A stretch of 28,844 bases of DNA from Ignavibacteria bacterium UBA7675 (GCA_002483085.1 DLHF01000011.1:1-28844); one strand, 5' to 3'. Shown: positions 17,301 to 25,133, counted from the stretch's first letter. The notes: generated by a model from the sequence alone, not told the origin. Made by a program: numbers and translations.

Positions 17301-17494
17301 CGGAATCTGGAACGCTCAATATTGAGTTGTTTGATGTGCAGGGTCGGAAGCTCGCTACGGTGTTCCGTGGTGAGGTTTCATCCGGGTACCGTAGTTTTCT
17401 GTGGGATGCTTCGTCGCTGCCGCCGGGGTGGTTTGCACTTCGGTTCTGGTACAACAATACAGTGCTTGCAGTGAAGCCGTTTGTAAAAATGTAG
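14372..17494 (+). CDS. CotH kinase-like, lamin-tail-domain, T9SS-exported protein
   Basis: A 1040-residue exported protein. The frame opens at a TTG at 14252 with AAAGGGG ahead, but the ATG at 14372 places a signal peptide (M-Y-V-I-V-F-L-L to P-V-A-A-Q) at residues 1-21. Residues about 25-375 form a CotH domain (protein-kinase-fold; W-R-I-K-F near 80-84, L-N-G-N-Y-A-G-V-Y near 134-142, H-D-N-I-T-K-N-Y-F-L-Y at 240-250, P-W-D-N-D at 262-266). The conserved Asp/Asn residues of the active site appear present, so it may phosphorylate an exported protein. A beta-rich region follows at about 383-490, then a degenerate lamin-tail-like stretch, two clear lamin-tail domains at about 620-768 and 788-940 (both with G-D-W-V-E-L-Y-N-P), and a T9SS tail at about 955-1040 (V-G-P-N-P-V, then S-G-Y-R-S-F-L-W). 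Such proteins act outside the cell, perhaps in surface or matrix assembly. Confidence 0.87.
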   Translation: MYVIVFLLISMLLAISPVAAQTTAASEYHLTVDTESLRKLDSDPWANDYVPAVITVEGIEYACEARYRGGSTRGAPKKSWRIKFENADNPFGVEKLNLTAQYYDQSLLRHYLAMKLFGHLGQATPAVRHANLYLNGNYAGVYVEVENVDSGFFTRRSLRVDALFKGENHASRFVHLLDDQGYRTAWGQEIGDVAAYQELMSVMSSLMYVPDDQFAAYVNQHFDVQQVLTYFAVEYALAAHDNITKNYFLYRSADDQRYRLVPWDNDAILGNDFQGVYDSLGFALSYRGSLFRNNHLLQRMLDVPQFRADYALIVQSIIGEGFDYMATLADAEVLAIRDDVYRDVAKCCSNENFEQGLGEIDYFLAKRRSYLLNTAPSPHEPPQELSCSHAFAHPGDTVVFRVDATHASESSFYVDLARDVDFTWGDSIDFTRLELYDDGLHSDGVAGDRIYGNSIALPQQAQAVMPYVFLSSKRDYPAGGFAYVAYQPLWTPAIVFTEAAESDYAQLQLVDAVKVENDYALIFVNNSDRVLDLSYSAIRADSPYLHWCLPPGVALAPKETLVVTTNVPLARQLLPPAIIVGTMFSPVHTGDTLALLGPDARVLAEYSVPEVRAVDAPVHPVIINEIQYSSSADKQDGGDWVELYNPSSTELELDGWVLKDAEDDHAFMFRAGTTVEPHGYIVVCVDTTSFDAAYPVVKNRAGNMDFAFGDNDAVRLFDVAGRLIDMVEYRDTAPWPGVSDAGGPTLELISPVEDNTLPLHWRISMLLHGTPGRENSVADRDSTGTDLPVVISEINYRAPESLDAGDWVELYNPAEQSVDIGQWILTDEESDHVFRFPIGLSIAPKSYVVAVRRTERFRAIHPGVDEQQIAGPIGFGFSGDGGEIRLLNVAGVLVDSVRYGVTAPWPVLPADGATLELLDVAMDNALPESWALSLSPAGTPAAPNSTRPVQPPATKVADVRVGPNPVQDVVSVDIALAESGTLNIELFDVQGRKLATVFRGEVSSGYRSFLWDASSLPPGWFALRFWYNNTVLAVKPFVKM

Positions 17495-17810
17495 GTCGTG
17501 CATTGTGTGGGCTTGCTGTAGCGCGGGCGTTGCTGTGGCGTTCGGTGGTCGCAAGCTCGTCTGCTCACTTCTCGCAGGCACGACGTGCGAGCGAGGTCGC
17601 TATCGCTGGTTCTCACTAACACTGCGGAGTGCGCTGGCAACACACGCGGCGGTTGTGCAGCGCGGTGCGGAGAGAGAACGCCGGATCGAAGACAGAATGC
17701 TACTCTCCATCGTTGAGTAAGCGTGGCGTACTTCGCTCTACATGTGATATCTGCTCAAAAAAAAGGGAACGGCTCCGGACCGTTCCCCTTCGTATTCCGA
17801 ACTGGCATCG
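17495..17810. other. convergent intergenic region
   Basis: The 316 bases between the ends of two convergent genes hold only the minus-strand terminator at 17757-17787. The first 250 bases are GC-rich with many short GCG/CGC words and one small palindrome (GCACGACGTGC near 17578); the open frames there overlap in every phase and look like composition effects. No gene or RNA was recognised. Confidence 0.5.
17757..17787 (-). terminator. Rho-independent terminator of the sigma/anti-sigma/VIT operon
   Basis: On the minus strand GGGAACGG (17787-17780) pairs with CCGTTCCC (17772-17765) around a seven-base loop and is followed by eight T residues. It lies about 23 bases past the stop at 17811. Confidence 0.88.
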
Positions 17811-20800
17811 CTATTTGTCGGCAGTTCGTACTCCTTTCGCTTCCGCAAATTCAAATGCACCGATATCAATTACTTCCTGTGTTTTTTCTAACCGCAGGGT
17901 AATGTCCTTCCGTGTTTCGTTGTTGCGACCGTAGTTGGTAAACAAGGTGAGCTGAATTGTCGTTGGGCCTGCAAGGCGCTGCTGCCTGTCGCCGAAATAA
18001 TTCGCCTGCACTTTGTACGACCCGTTGGGAGCTTTTTTCAGCAAATATTCTTCCGGGCCATAGCCGCCGGTAAGGTCGCGCGACATTGCGCCACCGGCTT
18101 GTGTAGCTCGGTTCTGGTAATAACATTTTTCGCCCGTTGGCTCCGTCACCCACAGGTCGATATCGCAGTTGTCGGCGTCCCACGAAAGCACCACACGCAC
18201 ATCTACAGGCATACTTGCAAGCAGGCGTTTGTCGATATGCGCTGTGTTCACGCTACTTCCCGCTTCGCTGATAATGCGATTCATTTCCGTAAGAGCGATG
18301 AGCTCGATTTCCGGAAAGCGGTTATCCCACGGGCGTTGCACAAGGGAGTACAATGTATCGACGGCGTGCTGGTACTGTTTGTCGGCGGCCAGAGCAAGCG
18401 CCAAGTCGCGGTAGGACTGTGGCTCTTCTTCGCGAATATCAAGCACTTCGGTAAACACCGCAACTGCGAGCTTTGGATAGCCGAGTTGCACGAGCCTGTT
18501 GCCGAGAATACGCAGGAGCTGGTGGTCTTCGAGCTTGAGCTCGGCGATGTTGGAGAGAACACGAAGCGCGCGAGCTTTTTTATTTTTCTCAGCAAAGAAA
18601 TTTGCCACATCGATAAAGAAGCCGGGCGTGCTGCCGTAGTCCTGCTTCAGGCTCAGGTATGTATCGTACAGTTGTTTGTCGGCTGTTTTTTTCAGCGTTT
18701 TCATGTACGGCGTTTGCGGGTCCCATGTTTTGAGCTGTATGGACGAGGATACAGCAGGTGCTTCGGCGGATGTGCTGCTCCATTGATAGGTATTGGTAAT
18801 AGCATCAGACTGAGCAACGGTAAAGCTGCTCGCGGCTCCAGATACTATCACAGACTGTCTAGCCAATCCATAATCCTGCCCCCGAGGCGCAGCCGCAGGT
18901 TCGAGAGGATCGGCCATAGTGCCATCGCTAAATGCTGGGGTACTTCTGCTTTCTCCCATCTCATCTGCGTCGGGTTCTTCTTCTCGCGGGGTTGGTGTAC
19001 GAGCGATAGAAGATACTGCATCATGCAACGTTACCGTGTCGGTATAAGTGCCTTGGCGTCCACCACTTTCTGTAGTCTTTTTAGCTTTTTGTGCTACAAC
19101 AAACTTCTTGTTCCACCATTCTTGGCGTTGTTTGAACATACCGACTACAGCTTCGAGGTGTGAGCGTTTTTTCTCTTCTTGTATGTGCTGTTCGCTTTCT
19201 ACGGCTGCGAGATACGCAGCTCGCAGTTCCGGCTCGCTTTTTGGCGGAGTAATGCGGTACTGCACATAATCTTCTACGCGGTCGAGCACGATCAGCGATG
19301 TATTGCGCGTTACAATGGAGTATTCCTTTCCAATAGCGGTAATCGTGGTTTTATTTTTTTTGTAATTCATATCGAGCTCTGCCAGCTTTTTTTGTGCCCA
19401 GATGCGCGGTGTTATGCCTGTAGATGCCATGTGCTGTTCGCGGTCTATGACAACGGTTTCTGTAGCAACAATGCGGTTGCCAAAGCCGAAGTTCAGAGTA
19501 AGCGTTGCTTTCGGGGTGAGCAGCTTTCCGGCCAGAGTAAAGCCTTTGCCGCGCAAGGGTGTGGTGATGGAAGGATACATTTCGGCCACACCGCCATCGG
19601 AGAACTGAGCAGAGATAAACGAGTAGGGCTGCATGGTCATAGCCTGTACAGCATCGTCGTCGGTTACGTCGGCGAGGTTTACATAGTGTCCGCCTGTGCG
19701 CTGGGCAATAGAGCGCAGCAGCGAGTGCTCTGCAGACTGAGCGGAATTGAGCACAACAACAGGAGCAGTACCCGGAGTGAGTTCCGATTCGCCAAAGTTG
19801 GAGATACCATCGCTCACCAAGATATACTTGTCGCAGCGATATGAGCGCAGATCGAGCGCGCCGAGCTGAGTGCCACCATCGAACTGAATACTGTCGAGCG
19901 CTGCCCGCAAGGTGTTCCAGTTACCGCCAGACACGTTGTATTTCTTCGCTGGTTCGGGAGCATTGCTAAACGCCACGAGTTCTACAGTACAAGAGCCAAC
20001 TGCCGAGAAAAAGCCGTTGAGTGCAGCGAGCTCGCGCTCCTTATCGCGTGTAGCGCCAGAGCCGGATGCGTCCCACAGCAAGCACACAGAGCGGGGCAGC
20101 AATCGCGACGACGTGCGCTCGGGCGGCGTAAGAGCAAGAGTAAAAAATGTTTCGCTATTGCGCAGCTCCACGACGGCGCGTGTTTTTTCAGCTCCCGGCA
20201 CCAGAAGCGTAAACTGTTTGTTCGCAATAAAATCTGTAGCAGAGTAGTCGGCGCGGAATGAATTCTGCCATTTGCGGAACACGGCCTCTTGGAATTCACC
20301 CTGCGAGATATCGGGCTGTTCGTTGTGGTTCACTACCTCGGCGTGAAACAAAAAGCTGTCGATAGCTTGCGGGAACTGCATGGGCAATGTGTAGAGCAAG
20401 CCATCGGCGGTTGTCAGGATTTCCTGTTCATAGGCTACGACAATGTGCTTAGAGCCATGTGCCGGAATCGGGTACACACGCGAGCGAAATGTATTGCCTT
20501 TGGTAAGTTCTAAAAGGCCGGGGTCAATATTTTTACGAACGATATTTTCAAACACCTCGCGGCCTTTTGCTTTCTCCACGACGACACCTTCGCGCAGAGT
20601 ACCGTTGACATCCATAGCAAAGCGCGACACTGCCTGCCCTTCGCCGAGCGGAAAGGAGAGCTCGCCTTCGAGAACGCGGTCGAGTCCATTGTAAAACCGC
20701 ATATCCATTGTTGTAACGGCGAGGTTCCCGACGATTTTGATATCAACGGCCAGTCGATCCATTTTCAGGAGCTGCTGAGTGCCGTCGGGCTGGTTAATAC

Positions 20801-20957
20801 GAACAGCGGGAAACCGTTCTTCTTTTGGCGTTTGTACCTCGGGCGCCTCGGTGGGCAGCACATCGGTGGATTCTTGAAGCGAAAGACCATGCACTGCCAT
20901 AGATGCTAATGCAATAGATGCTGATAGTGCTACAAGGATGAAAGCAACCGTTCTCAT
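17811..20957 (-). CDS. VIT/VWA/DUF2135 exported protein
   Basis: A 1048-residue protein with a signal peptide at about 1-25. Residues about 50-180 form a VIT domain (vault/inter-alpha-trypsin type; L-E-G-E-L-S-F-P-L at 96-104, then V-Y-P-I-P at 161-165). Residues about 290-425 form a von Willebrand A domain with an intact metal site: D296-x-S298-x-S300, Thr363 in G-G-T-Q-L and Asp383 in S-D-G-I-S. A charged helical stretch (about 570-625), a low-complexity linker (about 625-740) and TPR-like helices (about 755-875) follow. Residues about 918-1010 form a DUF2135 beta domain (L-S-W-D-A-D-N-C-D-I-D-L-W-V). VIT plus VWA suggests metal-dependent binding to other proteins or to the surface outside the cytoplasm. 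GGAG lies eight bases before the ATG. It is last in an operon, 63 bp after the anti-sigma-like gene, so it is probably a target of that sigma factor; the strong terminator follows it. Confidence 0.88.
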   Translation of the reverse strand: MRTVAFILVALSASIALASMAVHGLSLQESTDVLPTEAPEVQTPKEERFPAVRINQPDGTQQLLKMDRLAVDIKIVGNLAVTTMDMRFYNGLDRVLEGELSFPLGEGQAVSRFAMDVNGTLREGVVVEKAKGREVFENIVRKNIDPGLLELTKGNTFRSRVYPIPAHGSKHIVVAYEQEILTTADGLLYTLPMQFPQAIDSFLFHAEVVNHNEQPDISQGEFQEAVFRKWQNSFRADYSATDFIANKQFTLLVPGAEKTRAVVELRNSETFFTLALTPPERTSSRLLPRSVCLLWDASGSGATRDKERELAALNGFFSAVGSCTVELVAFSNAPEPAKKYNVSGGNWNTLRAALDSIQFDGGTQLGALDLRSYRCDKYILVSDGISNFGESELTPGTAPVVVLNSAQSAEHSLLRSIAQRTGGHYVNLADVTDDDAVQAMTMQPYSFISAQFSDGGVAEMYPSITTPLRGKGFTLAGKLLTPKATLTLNFGFGNRIVATETVVIDREQHMASTGITPRIWAQKKLAELDMNYKKNKTTITAIGKEYSIVTRNTSLIVLDRVEDYVQYRITPPKSEPELRAAYLAAVESEQHIQEEKKRSHLEAVVGMFKQRQEWWNKKFVVAQKAKKTTESGGRQGTYTDTVTLHDAVSSIARTPTPREEEPDADEMGESRSTPAFSDGTMADPLEPAAAPRGQDYGLARQSVIVSGAASSFTVAQSDAITNTYQWSSTSAEAPAVSSSIQLKTWDPQTPYMKTLKKTADKQLYDTYLSLKQDYGSTPGFFIDVANFFAEKNKKARALRVLSNIAELKLEDHQLLRILGNRLVQLGYPKLAVAVFTEVLDIREEEPQSYRDLALALAADKQYQHAVDTLYSLVQRPWDNRFPEIELIALTEMNRIISEAGSSVNTAHIDKRLLASMPVDVRVVLSWDADNCDIDLWVTEPTGEKCYYQNRATQAGGAMSRDLTGGYGPEEYLLKKAPNGSYKVQANYFGDRQQRLAGPTTIQLTLFTNYGRNNETRKDITLRLEKTQEVIDIGAFEFAEAKGVRTADK

Positions 20958-21020
20958 GGGAAACTCCGGAGATGTGTAACTAACTGTCGGTAGAATAGGC
21001 TGACATTGACTATCAACGTA

Positions 21021-22352
21021 TCAGCGTTGTACAAGCAGGCGCTGGACTGCACGCTCGTTTTTATCAGTAGAAAGCACTATGAGATACACGCCACTTTCCC
21101 GGCCTGCAAGCGGGATATCCACTGTGTAGCTGCCGGGTGTCTTGTGCCCGGCGTCGATGGATGCAAGTTCGCGACCAAACATATCGTGCAGGGTTATCGT
21201 TACCTGCCGAGGAGTGTCGAGTTTATAGGCCAGCGTCGTATTGCCGTCGGCAGCCAGGACGGGATTCGGGTACAGCACTGTTTCTATGACCGCACCGGCT
21301 GTTGTCCGCCAATTCTCCATATAGTTGCCCGGTGCTGGTGTGCCAGCGATGACAACATGTTGCGATTCCTGCTGCAATACAGAGCGATATGGTTCCGGAA
21401 GAGCCGCAACAAATTCCGGCGATGCTTCGAACCACAGCACAACATCGGTTTTTTTGAAGTACGCATCGCGTTTGTTTTCGATGGTAAAGTGCACAGGTAC
21501 AAGCCGAGCTACGGAGCTATCTGGTTCTACATCGCGCAGATGACCGTACTTCTTGCGCAGCATCTCCACGAGGTCGTTGTCGGAGCGTTGCCAGTAGGTA
21601 GCAAGGAGCTTTCCTTCGGAATAGACGCCTGCCATGCGCGGCACTGCAATGGGCGTCAATTCTTTCTCAGGGGGAGCTACTTCCTTTGTTCCGATACCAT
21701 TAGTTCTTATTGTGATCTGCACCGGAGTAAGGTATCTATCCAGATTGATATTACCCTTGTCTGCGAGGTTCTGCAACTGCTCCACCGAAATATCCAACCG
21801 CCGCGCTATGTCTGCCGTGCGAGGGGCTGTCCATCCAGTGTATGATACCGCTGCATCTGTGGCACTAATACCCAGCGGGACGAGTTCTGCCTTCGACAGC
21901 GTAATCATGCGCTGTGCAACAGGAGCGCTGTTTGCAACGGCAAGTGTGTTGGCGACCACATCGAGCTGTACCGTTGTTGTTCTGGTAGGAGCTGCTTTCT
22001 GTGCCGGGCTGGTAGGCTCTGCGAGGGGCTCTTGTGCAGGTGCTTCCTGTGTTGCAGGCATACCAAAGGTAATCGGGGCAGATTGGTGCGCCGATTCGGG
22101 CTGTTTCTTTGCTTGCTGGGGCGCGAAGTCGGCGTGGTTGGGCAGCAGGAACACCGCGAGCACGAGCATTGCAGCCGCGCCGAACACTGGAATAAATTTT
22201 GCAGCCGTTGAGCGCGTGCTTTTATTCTGAGCTGTACGCCGTACAGCATTGCTGGCCAGAAGCACCGGGAGTTGCTCCTGAGTCACAAGAGGTTTATCAT
22301 CTTTATTGCGCGCTTCGGCAAAATACTCATCTATAGAAAAACGCTCAGGCAT
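21021..22352 (-). CDS. anti-sigma-like membrane protein with T9SS type A C-terminal domain
   Basis: A 443-residue protein. The N-terminal about 52 residues are hydrophilic and charged, with no classic zinc (ZAS) motif seen; a single transmembrane helix follows at about 53-70 (F-I-P-V-F-G-A-A-A-M-L-V-L-A-V-F-L-L-P), then a Pro/Gln/Ala-rich linker, a mixed region at about 130-340 with no recognised fold, and a T9SS type A sorting domain at about 359-443 (V-L-Y-P-N-P-V, then G-S-Y-T-V-D, then S-G-V-Y-L-I-V-L). Its position, overlapping the sigma factor gene by eight bases, and the cytoplasmic-tail/one-helix layout fit an anti-sigma factor. The T9SS tail is odd on such a protein, since that tail directs proteins across the outer membrane. 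Start: ATG at 22352 with AAAGGTG eight bases upstream, inside the last codons of the sigma gene, so translation is likely coupled; a GTG at 22361 is also in frame. Confidence 0.83.
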   Translation of the reverse strand: MPERFSIDEYFAEARNKDDKPLVTQEQLPVLLASNAVRRTAQNKSTRSTAAKFIPVFGAAAMLVLAVFLLPNHADFAPQQAKKQPESAHQSAPITFGMPATQEAPAQEPLAEPTSPAQKAAPTRTTTVQLDVVANTLAVANSAPVAQRMITLSKAELVPLGISATDAAVSYTGWTAPRTADIARRLDISVEQLQNLADKGNINLDRYLTPVQITIRTNGIGTKEVAPPEKELTPIAVPRMAGVYSEGKLLATYWQRSDNDLVEMLRKKYGHLRDVEPDSSVARLVPVHFTIENKRDAYFKKTDVVLWFEASPEFVAALPEPYRSVLQQESQHVVIAGTPAPGNYMENWRTTAGAVIETVLYPNPVLAADGNTTLAYKLDTPRQVTITLHDMFGRELASIDAGHKTPGSYTVDIPLAGRESGVYLIVLSTDKNERAVQRLLVQR

Positions 22353-22929
22353 AGTGTTCACCTTTCATAATCTCGGAGGTTGCGGGAACAGAGACCGTAT
22401 TTCGCCGAGCCAGAGCTTCCGGGTCTGTTCCCGGATTGTCGGCATTAAGCAGTTGGGCAAGTTTTTGGCGTCCGCGCATCAGGCGCACTTTTACCGAAGA
22501 GATAGAGCCGCCCTGAATATCGCGTATTTCGCTGATAGACAAGTCGTTGATCTCAAACAGCACAAGAGCTTCGCGGTATTTATCGGGCAGCTTTGCCAGG
22601 GCGCGGTACAGCAGGTCTACATCGGGGCGTTCGTCGGGCAGGGAAGCGCTGTCGGGGATTTGCTCTGCGCGGTTGCTATCGAACAAACCCCAGAACTTTG
22701 CACGGCGAAAGCTGCGCTTATACAGATTGCTGGCAATAGAGAACACATACGATGTAAAGGCGCTTTTATCGCGGATCGTGTGGAAGTGCTCGTATGCCAG
22801 CACAATAGTATCGTGTACCAGATCGCTGGCCTGCTCGCGGTCGTGCGTCATGGCAAGAGCGAATTTTTCCAATCGCTTTTGCATCGGCGTCAGCAGCCGC
22901 ATAAATTCTTCCTGTTGTCTTTCGCTCAT
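22345..22929 (-). CDS. ECF-type RNA polymerase sigma factor
   Basis: A 194-residue sigma-70 family protein of extracytoplasmic-function type. Region 2 lies at about 10-77 (D-L-V-H-D-T-I-V-L-A-Y, then F-T-S-Y-V-F-S-I-A-S-N-L-Y-K), binding core polymerase and the -10 element. Region 4 lies at about 104-162 (L-P-D-K-Y-R-E-A-L-V-L-F, then I-S-E-I-R-D-I-Q-G and S-S-V-K-V-R-L-M-R-G-R), a helix-turn-helix for the -35 element. The frame is open for 25 more codons upstream; 22929 is chosen because GGAG lies six bases before that ATG and because the family normally starts just before region 2. It overlaps the anti-sigma-like gene downstream and heads the three-gene operon ending at 17811. ECF operons usually control their own transcription, but no -35/-10 pair could be defined in the upstream gap. 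Confidence 0.92.
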   Translation of the reverse strand: MSERQQEEFMRLLTPMQKRLEKFALAMTHDREQASDLVHDTIVLAYEHFHTIRDKSAFTSYVFSIASNLYKRSFRRAKFWGLFDSNRAEQIPDSASLPDERPDVDLLYRALAKLPDKYREALVLFEINDLSISEIRDIQGGSISSVKVRLMRGRQKLAQLLNADNPGTDPEALARRNTVSVPATSEIMKGEHYA

Positions 22930-23425
22930 AATCGCTCCGTTGTTAAGCGGGCAAACCGGCTTTGCAGCCAGAGGCACGACTTCGGGGAGTGTTTGTCCTA
23001 CCATTGGCTATAGGAGCCACGGCTTATGCACAAGGTTACACGCTTTTGTTTCTGATAGAAAGATAGCCATTCTTACAAAAGCGCAGGCACGGCTTTTTAT
23101 TGCGCCGCTTGCACCGGTCTGCGTATGGCCTTTGTACCGCACCAAAAACGATATGCGGACGAGCCGCGCGTACTGCTGGGGAACACCGCAGCGGATGTGC
23201 GACCGGTGACAGCGACCGAACACCCGAACAGCACGCCCGTGCCATAGATGATAGCTGTGGCACACCTAATGGCACATGATTTCGCGCTTTGTCTACACAG
23301 AAATAGCAGGGAAGTACAGCTATATTGCATTGAATTCTGCGAAAATCTTTTCAGAAGAAAAAATTATTAGTAGATTCCGCCATTCTTCGAATAACAGATT
23401 CTACACTGAATCCACAGGGCAACCT
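22930..23425. other. divergent intergenic region between the sigma operon and the ATP-grasp gene
   Basis: The 496 bases hold the promoters of two divergent units. The sigma side is GC-rich and the ATP-grasp side (about 23280-23425) is AT-rich. Eight-base inverted copies CACCGGTC (23112-23119) and GACCGGTG (23201-23208) lie 81 bases apart and share a palindromic core. No gene or structured RNA was recognised; the open frames here run with no ribosome binding site and lack family resemblance. Confidence 0.5.
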
Positions 23426-24421
23426 ATGAAAGTGATTGGACTTCTTTTCGGTATGGAGCAAACGTTTCCGCCAGCTCTGGTAGAGCGCATCAACAGTATG
23501 GACACGGGTAATGTGCGGGCGGAGTTTGTGAGAGTGGGCGGCATTAAGATGGCCGAGCTGATGAAATACGACGTGATTCTCGACCGTATTTCCCAGGATA
23601 TTCCCTTTTATCGCTCGATGCTGAAAACTGCTGCGCTCGGGGGGACACGTGTAGTAAACAATCCCTTCTGGTGGAGTGCCGACGACAAATTTTTCAATTA
23701 TTCACTTGCGGCAAAGATCGGCGTACCGGTGCCGAAGACTGTACTTTTGCCTACGAAGGAACATCCGCCGGGGACATCTGCGGAATCCATGCGCAATCTT
23801 ATCTATCCGCTCAACTGGGAAGAAATTTTCGAGTATGTAGGGTTTCCGGCATTTCTGAAACCTCACGATGGCGGTGGCTGGAAAAATGTCTACAAGGTGC
23901 ACGACGAGCGCGAGTTCTTCGAGGCGTACAACGAGACGGGCACTATTACAATGACACTTCAAGAGTCGATAGAATTTACCGAATACTACCGCTGCTATGT
24001 CGTTGGCAAAAAGTACGTGCATATTATGCCCTACGAGCCGCGCAATCCGCATCACTTGCGCTACGTGGCAGGGTTTTCGCTTACAGAACAGCGCAAAAAG
24101 CAGGTCGAGGAATTGTGCCTGAAGCTCGTTGATGCACTTGGTTACGACTTCGACACTATTGAATTTGCCGTGCGCGACGACGTACCATATGCAATCGACT
24201 ATCTCAATCCCGCTCCCGACGCGGAGATCACATCGGTGCATCAGGAGAATTTCGACTGGATTGTGCAGACATCAGCTCTCTTTCTTATAGAGCAGGCACA
24301 GCTCGGCAGAATGGTGCCGAAAGAGTATTCATGGAGCAATATTATGTACATGCAGGACAGCGACGTACTGCGAAAAGCCGCACAGAAGAAAAGCGGTTCG
24401 CCAGCAGCACGGAAGCGGTAG
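23426..24421 (+). CDS. ATP-grasp domain protein (RimK-like)
   Basis: A 331-residue cytoplasmic protein. The N-terminal third is a pre-ATP-grasp region with a conserved-looking core (N-N-P-F-W-W-S-A-D-D-K-F-F-N-Y). The ATP-grasp fold covers about 90-270: Lys145 and the glycine loop in F-L-K-P-H-D-G-G-G-W-K, Glu246 in T-I-E-F-A-V and Asp258/Asn261 in I-D-Y-L-N-P as likely magnesium ligands. These enzymes join a carboxylate to an amine or thiol at the cost of ATP; the substrates here cannot be told. I remember similar proteins in many bacteria without an assigned pathway. The frame is open 50 codons upstream of the chosen ATG, but those residues are unlike the family and AGGG lies seven bases before 23426. 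It stands alone between a divergent operon and a convergent gene, with its own terminator at 24443-24472. Confidence 0.87.
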   Translation: MKVIGLLFGMEQTFPPALVERINSMDTGNVRAEFVRVGGIKMAELMKYDVILDRISQDIPFYRSMLKTAALGGTRVVNNPFWWSADDKFFNYSLAAKIGVPVPKTVLLPTKEHPPGTSAESMRNLIYPLNWEEIFEYVGFPAFLKPHDGGGWKNVYKVHDEREFFEAYNETGTITMTLQESIEFTEYYRCYVVGKKYVHIMPYEPRNPHHLRYVAGFSLTEQRKKQVEELCLKLVDALGYDFDTIEFAVRDDVPYAIDYLNPAPDAEITSVHQENFDWIVQTSALFLIEQAQLGRMVPKEYSWSNIMYMQDSDVLRKAAQKKSGSPAARKR

Positions 24422-24442
24422 CATACAGATTATGGTTGCCAG

Positions 24443-24472
24443 GAGGCGCTGCAAAGCGCCTCTGCCGTTTTA
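24443..24472 (+). terminator. Rho-independent terminator of the ATP-grasp gene
   Basis: GAGGCGCT (24443-24450) pairs with AGCGCCTC (24455-24462) around a GCAA loop, and TGCCGTTTTAAA follows on the plus strand. The minus side has no T-run, so it mainly serves the plus-strand gene that ends at 24421. Confidence 0.75.
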
Positions 24473-24482
24473 AATACATCCT

Positions 24483-25133
24483 TCATTCAATAGGAATATC
24501 GAGAATCGCAAACTGGTTCCACTCCTTGTAGTCGAAGTGCCACCACTCTGTTTTGAACGGTAGAAAATCGAATTGCTGCATAGTGGTAGAGAGGAGCCGC
24601 CTGTTGCTCAGCGCTTCTTCGGGCAGAGCGGCGTACTGCGTGTGCGATTTCTCTGTAAAATCGTCGTAGGGTGTTCCCATATCAAGCTCCGTGCCATCAG
24701 CCAGCCGCACGATTGTAAGATCGACAGCCGCCCCCCGATTGTGGCGCGAGCCCTTGCGTGGATCGGCCACATAACGTTCGTCTGGGACTATTTCCCACAT
24801 CTTTTTCTGGATAGACAAGGGGCGGTAGCCATCGAACACCTTGAGCGAGTGTCCGGACTGCTGTAGAAAACGCTGTACTTCAGCGAGTTTCTGGGCGACA
24901 ATTCTGCGAAAATACACCTTCGAGGCTGGGTACAGCACCTGCCCGGTGAAATTATCTTTTGTCGCGTATTTTACATCGAGAATGATCGACGGGTCTATAT
25001 CGGAAAGCAGAACCATAGCAGTATCATTTGGGGAAAATGAAGAGAAAGGCGCTGAAGGCTTTACATGTATTGTCGGCGTGGAAGCCATCAACAGCATGAG
25101 TACAAGCGTGGGCAGAGCGAATAGTCCTACCAT
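24483..25133 (-). CDS. D-alanyl-D-alanine dipeptidase, VanX/DdpX type (peptidase M15D)
   Basis: A 216-residue zinc peptidase. A signal peptide or anchor covers about 1-20. The mature part matches the VanX family: D-V-K-Y-A-T at 53-58, F-D-G-Y-R-P at 100-105 with the substrate-contacting Arg, the zinc motif S-R-H-N-R-G-A-A-V-D with His131 and Asp138, and E-W-W-H with catalytic Glu196 and zinc ligand His199. It should cut D-Ala-D-Ala, or related dipeptides freed from peptidoglycan, in the periplasm. No VanH or VanA-type ligase gene lies next to it, so a role in cell-wall recycling or nutrition is more likely than glycopeptide resistance. GGAAGG lies four to nine bases before the ATG. It converges on the ATP-grasp gene, 61 bp away, and is otherwise alone. 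Confidence 0.92.
   Translation of the reverse strand: MVGLFALPTLVLMLLMASTPTIHVKPSAPFSSFSPNDTAMVLLSDIDPSIILDVKYATKDNFTGQVLYPASKVYFRRIVAQKLAEVQRFLQQSGHSLKVFDGYRPLSIQKKMWEIVPDERYVADPRKGSRHNRGAAVDLTIVRLADGTELDMGTPYDDFTEKSHTQYAALPEEALSNRRLLSTTMQQFDFLPFKTEWWHFDYKEWNQFAILDIPIE

Noticed and set aside
18099..19163. 354-codon plus-strand frame
   Set aside because: Antisense to the VIT/VWA/DUF2135 gene, whose domains are unmistakable; the antisense product has no family resemblance.
23178..23205. GGAAC followed by 16 bases and GACC, resembling an ECF-type promoter facing the ATP-grasp gene
   Set aside because: The -10 part does not match known ECF consensus well and the start site would be over 200 bases from the gene.
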